From assembly GCA_905221605.1 (NCBI GenBank), contig CAJNDS010001924.1:330001-394000 (forward strand): a DNA stretch of 64,000 bases, given 5' to 3'. Shown one piece after another: positions 22,543 through 32,294 of the stretch; position 1 is the first letter of the stretch, and every line of letters begins with the position of its first letter. Source of the stretch: Symbiodinium natans. Taxonomy: Eukaryota; Sar; Dinophyceae; Suessiales; Symbiodiniaceae. The position numbers and the translations under genes are program-made. Below the pieces are notes generated by a model. The model had not been told where the DNA came from. It did not search any database and worked only from the letters and a program-made list of their open reading frames with translations.

Positions 22543-22795
22543 CCAGGAGCCAGCCGTGCAAAGACAACGCAGGGTTTAGGGTTCAGGGGTTTGAGGGTTC
22601 AGGGTTTGAGGGTTCAGGGTTTGAGGGGTTCTGGGGTGTCGGGGCTCATGCAGGGGCCCTTTCAGAAGTGGAAGTGTGAGCTTGTGTGGGTGGGTGGGTT
22701 TGGGGCTGATAGTGTTTGGGGTTTCAGGACAAGGCCCCGGGCTTGGGGTCTGCAGGCCCTAAACCCTAAACCCTAAACCCTAAATCCTGCAAAGA

Positions 22796-22862
22796 ATGGG
22801 CTCGACATCTGGAGGAGCCCTTCTTGGAGCCCTGAGGCGGTTGCAGCATGAAACTCTGGAGG
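22796..22862 (+). CDS. Possible start exon
   Basis: ATG follows a CCCTAAA array and opens MGSTSGGALLGALRRLQHET, then LE, before a GC donor (GCCGGT). It may begin the TIR-like gene downstream. Confidence 0.33.
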
Positions 22863-23289
22863 GCCGGTATTATCGGCCACGAACCCGCTCAACCCTGCGC
22901 AGCCTTAAAGCCAACCTCCCAAAAAAAACTCATGCCCTAAACTTAAACCAAAACCAACGAAAGATCAAGATTCCTGCTCTTGCCTTGGTGCTGTCGCGAA
23001 GGATGCAGTTGCGGCTGCCTGGCCCTCCATGCTCGTCTTGTCTGCCTCGAGACATGTGAGGAGTGATGGGGGGGAGGGGGGGAGGGGGGTTTAGGGTTTA
23101 GGGTTTAGGGTTTAGGGTTTAGGGTTTAGGGTCTTCCAGGCCTTCAGAGCATCCCTTTGAAGGCCCATTTCAGCAGTCTTCAGCGGTTGTGCCCTCACGT
23201 TGTGGGCCGCGTTGGGCTGTATACAGCGCAGTTCGCGTGTTGAAGCCCTGAAGCCTACATAGTCTTATAAGCTCTTGCAAGATCTCGAG

Positions 23290-23349
23290 GTTCTGCGTCT
23301 CTTCTTCACCTGTGAAGGAAGCTTGGCGTGCAAGATCGTGCTGGACCTC
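23290..23349 (+). CDS. Orphan exon candidate next to an inverted-repeat element
   Basis: After GAG it reads VLRLFFTCEGSLACKIVLDL. The inverted-repeat element begins at 23349, right at its end. It may be an upstream exon of the TIR-like gene. Confidence 0.33.
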
Positions 23350-23473
23350 ATATGAAGCAGGGTTTATGCTACAGTTATTGGTGAGTGTACATCAGGTTTC
23401 TTTTTAATATTGGTGAGTGCATATGCCTGGTGTCCTTTTGGGGGTACAAGAAATATATACCCTGCTTCATATG
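23349..23473. mobile_element. CATATGAAG inverted-repeat element, copy 1
   Basis: The termini CATATGAAGCAGGGTTTA and its complement enclose two ATTGGTGAGTG motifs and GTGTCCTTTTGGGGGTACAA. It lies 5' of the TIR-like gene, right after an exon-like island. Confidence 0.8.
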
Positions 23474-23999
23474 TTCTGATTCTGCCCGGGGGGGGGGGGG
23501 GATTATCTGTCTTGACCTGACTTTCTCTGTTAGGGGGTTCGTTTGCTTACTTTTTGTGTAGGGATATGCCCGTTGAATAGAGGGGGCTAAGCTAATGCTT
23601 CGTCCAAGAGGTGGAGAGCTTGGATTTTGTTTTGTTCTACTCTCATTTGGGGCGTATGTAACGGTTTAGGGTCTATCATAAAGGGGCTTACGGTTTAGGG
23701 TCTATCCTGAGGGGCTTTTCGGTTTTTTGGTAGACCCCTTGCAGAACCGGAAACCTTGCAAGACGGCCGGGAAAGCCGAATGCACTCAGTTGAGATTGTA
23801 GAGTCTGCATGGGCGTTCTGTCTTTCTTGTTTCTGCTAAATCCCAAGGCGGTACTGTGCCAAATGTCATTGGTTCTAAGGGGAGTATAGTGGATATGAGA
23901 TTGGGCCTTCCTGCAGCAATGTTAAATTCTAAGCTGCTGTATCTGCTCTGCAAGTTCTGCGAACGATAAACTTTTGAATCGCTAGGCTATGTCACCAAA

Positions 24000-25162
24000 T
24001 TGAGTTCATGTTGTCGCCCAGATGAGACGGACCCGCCTCTGTACGAGCAGATGAAGGAGCTTTGGTACCGCATGGTGCCTTGCCCGAAAAATCCCCCAGT
24101 TCAGAGTTCTGCACACAGACCTGGCGGGCTCGCTGGGCAAGATAGTGCCTGCACACCCGCAGAGACCTCCGCCCGAGCCCAAAATGTGAAGCCGAATCAA
24201 GCAGAGGCCACACTGGCACGACGACACCTGCGTCAACTGCAAGCCCGGCAAGCCTGGTCCTTTAATGTGCTCTGGGTACGCTTGCGAGTCAAAGTATCGT
24301 TGCAGTCTTGTATAGAGCAGGTCTCTGTGATCGCAGCAGTCAATTTTCAGGTCGGTCTCTATCAGGCTACCTATGAGTATCTAATCGACATAGATGTGAT
24401 TCTGAATCGAAGATTGCTTTACCACCATGGCGGCATGCACAGATCCAGAGTTGAGATGGGCAGACCTACGGAAACCTCTAATCTAGCCATGAAGGCCGGA
24501 TTGTTCTCTAAGGGTAAAGGTAAGGAAGGGGCTTTGGAGAAGCTCATTTCAAGATCTTCGTGGTTCGTGAGCGCCATGGAAGAAGATGCTGTCACTGCGC
24601 AGCCCACACTAAGTTCAACTGCGTCCGTGGGACAGCGGAGATCACTTCGGACTGAGGTGCGACCCGAGCTGCTTCGCGGGGTCCCGTTACACGTGGCTTT
24701 GTCCAACTGGGGCCGACATTGGAGGGCCCCTGATCAAGGCATGTTCAATGTGAACCCCAAGAACTACCAGCTCAGTCGGCCCACGAAAGCCTACGACGCA
24801 TTCCTGAGCCACGACTGGGCCTCATCCCGCTGGCTGAAGTTCGTATCCTTGCTCATGATTTTCAACTCAGGACCTGCCTTCGCCATCTCATTCCTGGTGA
24901 GCGTGTTGGTGGGCACACTGCGAGCATATCGAGTGATCCCAGACCAGGCATGGACATTGTCGGTTATCTACGTGGTCTACTTTACTATCTTTTTGTTCTG
25001 GCAGCGCATACGGGCCATCTTATGCCGACCCCTCGTCGTCTTCTTGGACAAGCTTTGCGTGGCGCAGCACGACGAGGATTTGAAGCAGGAGGGCATTCAG
25101 AGCCTTGGTGCCTTCCTTCTGAGCTCCCGGGAACTGGTCGTGCTGCTCAGCCCTCAGTACCT
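24000..25162 (+). CDS. Exon 1 of TIR-like membrane protein
   Basis: The exon ends in ...SPQY plus CT of the next codon. The first 260 residues are soluble and not recognised, and a retained intron there cannot be excluded. YDAFLSHDW starts at 24792. The exon also carries the two-helix insertion and the KLC strand. Confidence 0.65.
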
Positions 25163-26518
25163 GTCACTCGGTCAAAGTCAGGGATCCTTTTTGTTTTTTG
25201 TTCTTTGGGTCTCCCAACATTCTAAAACGTAGCCATGCTAGTACCACTTCCTCCTTCCTTCCCTCCTAGCATGGACCAAGGTCGCGCCTCTGGTGCGTTT
25301 TCGAGATCTCAACATTCTTACGAGATAAGGCCTCCTTGAAAAGACTCCGTATCATTCCACAGAAGACAACCCTACTGCTGCTGATGGTGGCTGGGTGCTG
25401 GCACTTGCTGGCAAGCTACTACTTCTCTCTGATCCGGTATGGTGTTCTTAGCACCTGGGGAGAAGACGCCGACGCGGTCAGCGGGTTGACCATGACAGCG
25501 GCCATGTTGGGTTTCTGTTCTCTGCTTGTTCCGCTGTCCTTCTACGTTGGCATAGGGCTGGTTTCTGAGCTTCAAGAGGTACCAAGGCAACTCCATAGCT
25601 TCCGTGTCCAGGATTCGAAGTGCTACTGTTGCAGTCACTCACACGTGCACCCTCGCAGCAGTGAGCCACTCCCCTGTGATCGCCAGCTCGTGTACGAGGC
25701 CATCCAAGATTGGTGGGTGGCTGCAAAAGAAGACGGGCCTGATCCGCACTTGGAGAGGTTCAACGCATCGGTCCGCCAGCGTGTGGCCCCCAAGATTGCG
25801 AACGGAATGGGAATCGGCTTGCCGTTTCAATATGTTGTCTACACGGCCGTCTTTTGCATAGTTCCTTGGCTGGCAGACTTCATCGCGCTGTGGGCCGAGA
25901 CCATTGACCAGCGTCCTGTCATCTCTATCTGGACCTTGAGACACTTTGTCACATGGGGCATTGTCGGCTTGGCCCTGCTCTTTGCGCTGAGGGTCTGTAT
26001 TTGGCTCTGGACTTTAGGCTCCCTGATCGAGAAGCGCTTGTCCTCTCGCTGGTTGGCCGTCTTCATTGTCACGCCGCTCTCTTTTCTTGGTGTTTGCTCA
26101 TTGTGGCTGCCCCTGGGAATCAGCCTAGCAGTGACAAGCGAAGACAATCCTCTGCCAGTGACTTGGTAGCCCAGGGGTTCTTTCGGTTCTGGGTTCCCTT
26201 ATTTAAAGCAGCCAACCCCAAAACAGACTACCCTTTTAATCATATGAAGTAGGGTTTACATTACTGTTATTGGTGAGTGTTTAGAAGGTTCCTTTTTAAT
26301 ATTGGTGAGTGTATGTATGGGGGTGTCCTTTTGAGGGTACAAGAAGTATAAACCCTACTTCATATGGTTCCTGGGCTAAGGTGATCATCTTCTTGGCTGG
26401 CGCAGCACTCACGGCCTTCGTCTGGCACATCCAGAGACCGGATCCATCCCTAGAGCCATCACATTGCTCGGCTTCCACTCAAAGCAGGGATGATGATGAC
26501 AACACTTTCTCAATGTAG
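24000..26518 (+). CDS. Multi-pass membrane protein with split TIR-like domain, 3 exons
   Basis: Exons are 24000-25162 (5' edge uncertain; open in frame back to 23970), 25281-26130 and 26381-26518, giving about 716 residues from 24000. Both introns are GT-AG, with GTC or GTG repeated at both boundaries. The open frame has TTG at 24000 and its first ATG at 24051. Box 1 of a TIR fold, YDAFLSHDW, is at residues 265-273. Two hydrophobic segments follow (about 282-306 and 317-334). Then KLCVAQ (351-356), an SRELVVLLSP strand (376-385) and SRLWCVFE (389-396) complete a TIR-like pattern. Glu396 is at the place of the catalytic Glu in NADase TIR domains. Exon 2 adds about five more membrane helices and exon 3 one more. 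Function is unknown; TIR assignment is by motif only. Earlier exons may lie at 22796-22862 and 23290-23346. Confidence 0.7.
25163..25280 (+). other. Intron 1 of TIR-like gene (118 bases)
   Basis: It starts GTCACT and ends CCAAG, with GTC on both sides of the splice. Removing it joins YL to SRLWCVFEISTF and restores the conserved W-C-x-x-E motif. Reading through it gives a premature stop at 25230. Confidence 0.75.
25281..26130 (+). CDS. Exon 2 of TIR-like membrane protein
   Basis: It opens SRLWCVFEISTFLRDKAS and then has hydrophobic stretches near 25366-25434, 25489-25563, 25824-25893, 25935-26013 and 26055-26130. A CxC-type loop (KCYCCSHSH) lies at about 25619-25645. The frame could instead run on to a TAG at 26167. 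Confidence 0.68.
26241..26366. mobile_element. CATATGAAG inverted-repeat element, copy 2
   Basis: The termini are CATATGAAGTAGGGTTTA and TAAACCCTACTTCATATG. The inside is nearly the same as copy 1 (TTATTGGTGAGTG, CCTTTTTAATATTGGTGAGT, GTGTCCTTTTGAGGGTACAA). It lies inside intron 2 of the TIR-like gene. Confidence 0.83.
26381..26518 (+). CDS. Exon 3 of TIR-like membrane protein
   Basis: It reads VIIFLAGAALTAFVWHIQ, then a polar tail rich in Ser and Asp, and TAG at 26516. It is phase 0 with GCA|GTG at 26130. The intron it closes (26131-26380) contains an inverted-repeat element. Confidence 0.6.
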   Translation: MIIFLAGAALTAFVWHIQRPDPSLEPSHCSASTQSRDDDDNTFSM

Positions 26519-26744
26519 ATTCATCATATTCATAATTGCAGTGTCACAATGAAGGCATACAGAAGGCAAGGAACGGATGCATGAGTCTCAGTGCCTCATG
26601 CGGTGTTTTGAAGCTTGGCATCGGCAGGCCCTGAAGGGCCTCGCCTGTGGCATCTTAGTAAAGAAATTCGCTCCTGTGGCAAGGGCGTTGCGGGGCCGTG
26701 GAAGAGAATGTGATTAGGTCTATGACAAATGCCTGGTTGGGTAA

Positions 26745-26850
26745 TATAGGGGTCGGAATAATTACGAATAGTATTTCTTTAGGCTCCCTTTATAAATATA
26801 CGATAATAACCCCCAACACCTTATTCTCACCATCAAGGCCCCTATGTAAT
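26745..26850 (+). mobile_element. AGGGGTCGGAAT inverted-repeat element, copy B
   Basis: It starts TATAGGGGTCGGAATAATTA and ends AAGGCCCCTATGTAAT. GTAAT occurs on both sides, a possible target duplication. It lies 3' of the TIR-like gene. Confidence 0.7.
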
Positions 26851-26883
26851 GTTGGATATGTTACTGGCTATTGTTGATCAGGC

Positions 26884-27080
26884 TACGGCCTGCCCAGCAT
26901 TGCTCTATCGCCGTTTTAGCACTTCCCTTCCCGTCCCTGTGTCTTGATCGCCCCACAGAACTAGCATGCCCTCTAACGAAGGGCCCGAAGGGCTTTGTAG
27001 AAGTTGGCCAAGCCATCTTCTCGAGAACCTGTCCAGTGCAGGCCCCCAGGCAATCTGCGTACATTGCCAGCCGCACTTAG
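26884..27080 (+). CDS. Unrecognised exon-like island
   Basis: One frame reads ELACPLTKGPKGFVEVGQAI and continues to TAG near 27078. It is overlapped by other open frames of similar length. No family seen. Confidence 0.2.
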
Positions 27081-27449
27081 CTGTTGTTGTTGCCACTCCT
27101 GCTGCCAACGTTGCTATTGTTTCCACCATGTCTAGCCGTGCTTGCTGTTGTTTCGTTTTTTGCTAAGAGAGAGAATCATGATGTTTGCAGGCAGCAGGAT
27201 TTTCAAACAACTCACATCACAACTCACATCCAGGCGTTAGCTTTGCGATGCTGTGAGGGTTCGCCGGTTTACAAGAAGGACAGAGACGGAAGAAGGATTC
27301 GAAAAGCAGAGATCAGGGTTGGGGAAGATGAGGCTTAGGGGGTTTGGTGCTTACGGTTTAGGGTTTCGGCGCCGAGGGCCTTGGGCATAAGGGCTCCGGG
27401 CTTAGAGGTTGTAGGTTTAAGGTATAAGGGTTAGTACCTTTCTTTCCAG

Positions 27450-27514
27450 GCGGAACCGAGATTGTGGCCATGATCGTGATCGCAGAAGCTGTTCGGGCCT
27501 TGGAGGGCGCCAAG
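27450..27514 (+). CDS. Orphan exon candidate
   Basis: After TTCCAG it reads (G)GTEIVAMIVIAEAVRALEG, then AK. It has a clean acceptor after a pyrimidine tract and strong coding character. A GC donor at 27507 is possible. Family unknown. Confidence 0.4.
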
Positions 27515-28144
27515 CCTACCAAAGTTCGAAGTTGGAAGGGCTTGAAGAGCTTACATGACTTACATGGTTGAATGATGTTGGGTGGGTTGTCGTGGGCACT
27601 GTTCGATGGAAGAAGTTATCCTGAGATGTGGACGTTTGTTTATTTACTGCGTGCATGTCGTTGTGAGTGGTTCAAGGTTCAGGGTCGTTGGGTCAGGACG
27701 TAAAGGTTTGTTACTTGACGAGTTACGTCGGGCTTAGGGTTTACGCAGTGTTGGGGGGTTGTGTAGGGCTGAACGCTGATGCATGGTTAATACCTTATGT
27801 AGGTTTGAACGGTGAGGCAGGGTTTCAGGCACATGTAGGGTTGAGGGCACGGGTCTAGGCACTCCGTTCCCTGCTTTATAAGTACTCATGTATGTTCGAC
27901 TCTGAGAGTTTTCTTTCGCACAGCATCCCAACCCAACGCAGCCGGAAGGCTCGGCGAGACCCGAAGTCCCTTGGGACGCTCTTGGCCCAGGGCGCGCCGA
28001 AGGCTCCGCAATGTGTGCATTTCTGTACTTAAGACTTCCGGCTTTGCTGGCCTAAGATGGTTTGGGGAGGGTCGCAGCTCTTGAAGCTGGGGGGGGGGGC
28101 ACGTGCTTCGGGGAGCTCAGGCCTTTGTGGGGGCTTGAGCTGAG

Positions 28145-28190
28145 CCTTCCATCATCTTTGCTCACCTGCGCATCCTGGAAGTCCGTGGGG
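28145..28190 (+). CDS. Orphan exon candidate
   Basis: It reads PSIIFAHLRILEVRG after GAG. It may belong with the islands at 27450 and 28302. Family unknown. Confidence 0.28.
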
Positions 28191-28301
28191 TGTGCATGAA
28201 ACATAGGGTTTAGGGTTCAGGGTTTAAGGTTATAGGGTTTAGGGTTTAGGGTTTAAGGTTATAGGGTTTAGGGTTTAGGGTGTAAGGTTGTTTTCTTGGA
28301 G

Positions 28302-28412
28302 CCCCTCATCTTGCGGCATCCAGTCGAGCTCTTCATGCCTGCCAGGACTGGGGTGATCCGATATTTTGGTGCCAGGGCCCCTGATGCAGACCCTGAAACA
28401 GCGCCAGCCTGA
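28302..28412 (+). CDS. Orphan terminal exon candidate
   Basis: It reads PLILRHPVELFMPARTGVIR, then YFGARAPDADPETAPA and TGA at 28410. It follows a TTTAGGG/TTATAGGG array. Family unknown. Confidence 0.33.
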   Translation, partial: PLILRHPVELFMPARTGVIRYFGARAPDADPETAPA

Positions 28413-29070
28413 CTGATCCCTGGAAAGTTCGGAGGGCTGCCAGGCATGTTGGAGGGCAGGCTTGGAGTGAATACTACGGCGAATATGGGGCTCCCATATG
28501 CCGAGGCTGTTGAGGAGTCGATGCACAGAAAGACTAGGAGCCGTTTTGCAGCTTAAGCCAGGGAACCCGGAATTCGATGCATCTCAGAGTTTAAGCTTAC
28601 GAGTTACAACGCGATGCATGTCAAGACGCATCTCTTATAGACATGTCAAAACATAACGCATTTAGGAACTCTAGCGTCTCAGAAGTTCTTCCCCCGAAAG
28701 CCGAGGCATGACCTTTCTGCAATCATGGCGGCCCGGGCGCCTCCAAGGCGAGACCCCCCGCCCCCCCTTCGGCAACTTGCGGAGGAGTTTTGCTGCTGGG
28801 AGTTTTAAAAATTGGGAAGCCTGGGAAGCGGGAAGAGGGATGGGGACAACAGCGGGGTCCCACGGCGTTTTCTGCAAGAGGGGGCCCCGCATCAGGCTTT
28901 GCTCTGGCTCTCTCTTTGCCTTTCACTCGGGTGCCGGGGACCAACGTTGAGCATGCCAGGATGCGAAGGATGACGACGGCCGGGTCCTCGTGGCAGGGGG
29001 GGCGCATGGTGAGATCCGAGCGAGGCATAGCTTAGCAACTACCCTCGTCGATTTACGTACAAGCTTGAAT

Positions 29071-29283
29071 CTACTTGAAAGCGTTTATGCAAGTTGCATC
29101 GCCGCTTCTTACAGTCTTCAGCACCTGTAGGAAATCGCCAGCAGAAAGAATGATCCTCTTCTTAAGTGCAGCGTTTCTGGTACCGCGCGGATGGCTCTGG
29201 GGCCTTGGGGCCTTTCCGATGTCAAACTCAAGGAAGCACATCTGGTAAAAGCGATCTGGTACTGTTCCGCGCGGTGCAGACAC
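29071..29283 (-). CDS. Unrecognised open frame, 70 residues
   Basis: It contains VPDRFYQMCFLEFDIGKA and IILSAGDFLQVLKTV with protein-like composition. No family recognised and no clear splice context. Confidence 0.22.
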   Translation of the reverse strand: MSAPRGTVPDRFYQMCFLEFDIGKAPRPQSHPRGTRNAALKKRIILSAGDFLQVLKTVRSGDATCINAFK

Positions 29284-29328
29284 GGAGTCGGCCTAGGCAC
29301 CCTGGCCCTTACAGCAACCTAAAGCTCT

Positions 29329-29832
29329 CTAACTCCAAACTGAACCATTCTCGAGTGTAAGCTTGTTCCTCCTAAAAACAGTAGCACCACCGGGCCTTGC
29401 TCCGTGCCCGAGCTTGCAGCCAGGCTTCTTGGGCATTTTCCCGCTGGCTCTGGCTGGAGATGTTCTGGCACGAGGCCGTAGCTTGGCACCGTAGGGAAGA
29501 CTGCCATGCTTCAGAGTGTCTCTGTGCTGCTTCGACAGCAGATACAGCAGGCATCCTGCTTTCCGGAGTGTTGGGGCTTGCCCGCATCCAAGGGTGGGAC
29601 GAAGAAGTGGTCGTCCCCGGCAGCTACCGAAAAGAGATAGTTTATGGGATATCATGAGTGAGGGGAGCTCCAAGGATCTGCGGGCGCAACTGCCCGATAT
29701 GGGACCAGCCACCTCAGTCGCTCTGCGAAGCAGAAGTCGGCTTGAAGGAACGTGGCTTTTTGTGAGCTCCATCATGCATGAAAAGATGATTCCCTGACAC
29801 TTTCTTCGTGCTAGACTGCAGGTCCCATACAT
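29329..29832 (-). CDS. Unrecognised open frame, 167 residues
   Basis: It is rich in Arg, Ser, Pro and Gly. A plus-strand frame of 86 residues overlaps it. It may simply be a GC-rich stretch with few stops. Confidence 0.2.
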   Translation of the reverse strand: MYGTCSLARRKCQGIIFSCMMELTKSHVPSSRLLLRRATEVAGPISGSCARRSLELPSLMISHKLSLFGSCRGRPLLRPTLGCGQAPTLRKAGCLLYLLSKQHRDTLKHGSLPYGAKLRPRARTSPARASGKMPKKPGCKLGHGARPGGATVFRRNKLTLENGSVWS

Positions 29833-30147
29833 TCGACCTCTCTAGGGGCCAAGTGCCATTTTCGGGTTTAGGGTTTTGGGTTTAGGGGGTATTAATTGAA
29901 TGTAGATGGTAGCGACAATCGAACATCATGTGCCACTCTATAGACGCCCAGTGAGAAGGCCCCTGGCCAACCCAGCACTGAAGCGTTTACTCTTCGACTG
30001 TGCTTGGTAGGGTTCAGGGTTTAGGGTTTAGGGTTTAGGGTTTAGGTTGTTTTTTTTCTTTGCCTTTCCAAAGGTCTTACGAAGCCGCCAACTTGCATCA
30101 GGATGTCACGCAAGACAGCATCCAGCCTCCTGCGTAGATCTTCACGT

Positions 30148-30253
30148 TTGCCCTTGCCAGGATGGGCTGCTACGCCCTAAAATCCCCATAATGAACCCTA
30201 TAAAGGGCTTTTTTAAGGGATTAGAGGGTAGAATAGCCCATCCTGGTAAGGCC
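30148..30253. mobile_element. Inverted-repeat element with ~38-base arms
   Basis: CCTTGCCAGGATGGGCT on the left pairs with AGCCCATCCTGGTAAGG on the right. The inner parts (CGCCCTAAAATCCC and GGGATTAGAGGGT) also pair. The centre has CCCTATAAAGGG. Confidence 0.75.
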
Positions 30254-30731
30254 GACTTGCGCTTTCTGAAATGCTTGGTCGGTGTTCTGGGTTGTTCACC
30301 CAAATCGGATTGGCTGCTTCTGTGCCAGTTTTGTGCTCGCATTCACAGCCAAGTCCTTGAAGCCTCTGTACCCAACATCCCCACAAAAAGAAATCGCAGT
30401 CCCTGCAGCTCCCAGCCACGGAGCTTGGCTGGAGCGTGCTTTCCCCGGAGACTTGGGCTCGCAGAAGCCCCCCCTGTCCCTCGGTGATCTGCTGGGAGGC
30501 CACGGTTCGGGCGGTGGTCGGGGTTTCGGGTGTTGAGTGGTTCTGGTGTTGGCACCTTGGGGGTGCAGGCTTATGGTTCTTAGGCTTGTTCAGAGCCAAG
30601 ATGCAGTAAGATCGGGGCTCGACATGGCGTGGGATCTTTGCAGATATCTTTGCAGTTTACCCGCGGGGCTACAGGGGTCTTTCGTGGTCGAAGCATCACT
30701 TTGTTTGGCGGAGGGTGGGCTGGTTTTTCAG

Positions 30732-30788
30732 GCTTCGCAATGGGCATTTGTTCCAGAAGAGCCAAGCGAGCGCCAGGCTGTACAAGCT
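30732..30788 (+). CDS. Orphan exon candidate
   Basis: After TTTTTCAG it reads ASQWAFVPEEPSERQAVQA. The pyrimidine tract and AG|G acceptor match the verified exons. Family unknown. Confidence 0.35.
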
Positions 30789-30916
30789 AGGGTTTCGCGT
30801 TGGATTTCACATCCTACTAGAAAGGTTTAAAGTTCGAGAGCCCAAGGACCCAAGATACCCTAACCATGAAGCCCTGAAACCCTAAAGCTTAAAGCGCATG
30901 AATCGGCCCTCCTGAG

Positions 30917-30990
30917 ACCGAGCTGTACTGCAGTCGCAAGAAGCCACACAGGCCGCCGCCGACTTACGTCCATCAGCATGGCGTCCGCCA
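30917..30990 (+). CDS. Orphan exon candidate
   Basis: After GAG it reads TELYCSRKKPHRPPPTYVHQ, then HGVR. It lies 100 bases before the cob fragment. Family unknown. Confidence 0.28.
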
Positions 30991-31090
30991 CCTACTGTTT
31001 TGGGGGACTGGGGGGTGTTGTGAGAAGTACATATGGCTTTATGTAGGGCTTCTGGTCGCTGGTGCCCTCTGTGAGGACCCTGGATCCTCA

Positions 31091-31608
31091 ACAGTCGACA
31101 AGCTATTGGTTTGTTGTTAGGAATTACCCTTTTTCATTAACAATTAGTACCGGAATTTCAATAGGTTTACATTATACACAAATTATTAATTCAGCATTTT
31201 TCTCTTTTCTTTTTAGTTCGAGAAATATATGAATTGATGGTGTTTGCGTTATCTTCAGTCAAATGGTGTATGATTTGTCTTTCTCTTTGTATTCTTCATT
31301 TTGGAAGAGCCATATATCATGCTTCATAATTTGATAATCCAAATGCTTGGTTTTCTGGAATTCGTATTTCCTGCTTCTCAATGGGAACAGCATGTATTAC
31401 GTACCTTTCGGACAAATGGGCTTATGAGGAGTTGCAGTACTCATATGGTTTCACCATGTTCATCTTTAGTTGATTGGCTTGGTGGAGGACATTATATATT
31501 CAGTCCGACATTAAAACCGTTCCTTGTCTTTCATTTTAAATTTCATTTTCGTCTTTGTGCTTGCCTTTTAACTCATAACAAACATATTCTAAGCTCACAA
31601 CCGCACAA
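31091..31608 (+). pseudogene. cob: Decayed mitochondrial cytochrome b fragment (nuclear copy)
   Basis: This AT-rich island lies in GC-rich DNA. Across three frames it carries alveolate-type cytochrome b blocks in order: LLLGIT (31109), TGISIGLHYTQIINSAFF (31147), REIY (31219), LHFGRAI (31292), FDNPNAWFSGI (31331), YYVPFGQMGL (31396), then LVDWLGGGHYIFSPTLKPFL (31469) and VFHF. At least four frameshifts and several in-frame stops separate them; TGA stands at a conserved Trp position. It therefore cannot encode the respiratory complex III subunit and is read as an insertion of mitochondrial DNA. It lies just upstream of the gene for a mitochondrial protein, probably by chance. Confidence 0.83.
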
Positions 31609-32055
31609 CTCCGGCGGAGATCTGCAGGTTCTGTCATTTGGTTTTTTTTGTTCTGGTCCGGTTCTGCATGCTTCTCGCCACGTCTTGCCCGAACCACCTC
31701 CTTGCCGAATCTGCATGGCTCATAGACAGTGTCACGGGTGTTGCTTCCGGCGTTTTCCGTGTCGTCCTCCGATCTATATGCGATCTGTCTTACAAGCATG
31801 TCGCAGACCACCTGTACTTCATTTGTAGCGCTGATCAGCTGTTTGCAATTGTGATTTTACTTTGCTGCCCTGGAATCCTTGACCTTAAATCCTAAACCCC
31901 AAGCCTTAACCCAAAATACAATTGAACCACAGGCATGTGGCTGAGTTTGGGCCGCTCTTGACACGCTCAGGTTTGCACTCAGGGCAACTTTGCGAAGACT
32001 GGGCCTCAGCTCTGCTGAATTCGTCCGCAGTTCTGTTGAAGGTATGCTTTTGACC

Positions 32056-32206
32056 ATATGGGTTTCCCTACTACCCCGGTCTACACTACCCCCCTAGGTT
32101 CCCTTAACTAACCTTAATTAGGCTTAATTATCCCTAAAGGAGTTTTAAGTATGGGGAAACCTAGGGGGGGTAGGTAGTATAGATGGGGGTAGTCGGGAAC
32201 CCATGA
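32056..32206. mobile_element. Long inverted-repeat element
   Basis: The arms GGGTTTCCCTACTACCCC and GGGGGTAGTCGGGAACCC, plus CCCCCCTAGGTTCCC and GGGAAACCTAGGGGG, flank an AT-rich centre. It lies about 85 bases before the possible H-protein start. Confidence 0.75.
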
Positions 32207-32288
32207 ACTCTCGAGGGGTCTTTGCAGGGAATCCTCCTATCTTTTGGTCCATAATTTGGGCCCTCTGGCGCTTAAGGAAGCTTCAGCC

Positions 32289-32294
32289 ATGTCG
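32289..32294 (+). CDS. gcvH: Possible GcvH start codon exon (ATG TCG)
   Basis: ATGTCG is followed by GC (GCCCTA), and splicing to 33013 keeps phase 0, giving MSAPAFTP. Nothing else proves it. An exon-like island at about 32490-32535 is an alternative. Confidence 0.28.

Larger units (their letters stand above)
19603..22795. other. Gap between phosphatase and TIR-like gene
   Basis: It holds many short arrays in both orientations, a C/T tract and islands at 20412, 21372 and about 21559-21615. The islands may be exons of one unrecognised plus-strand gene. Confidence 0.45.
26519..31090. other. Gap between TIR-like gene and cob fragment
   Basis: It contains element B, the element at 30148 and several exon-like islands (27450, 28145, 28302, 30732, 30917). 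Perfect heptamer arrays are few (28200-28280, 30008-30048). Confidence 0.45.

Noticed and set aside
25225-25240. GTAGCCAT, as in the dinoflagellate spliced leader
   Set aside because: Only 8 bases match and it lies inside an intron. No leader gene or relic can be supported.
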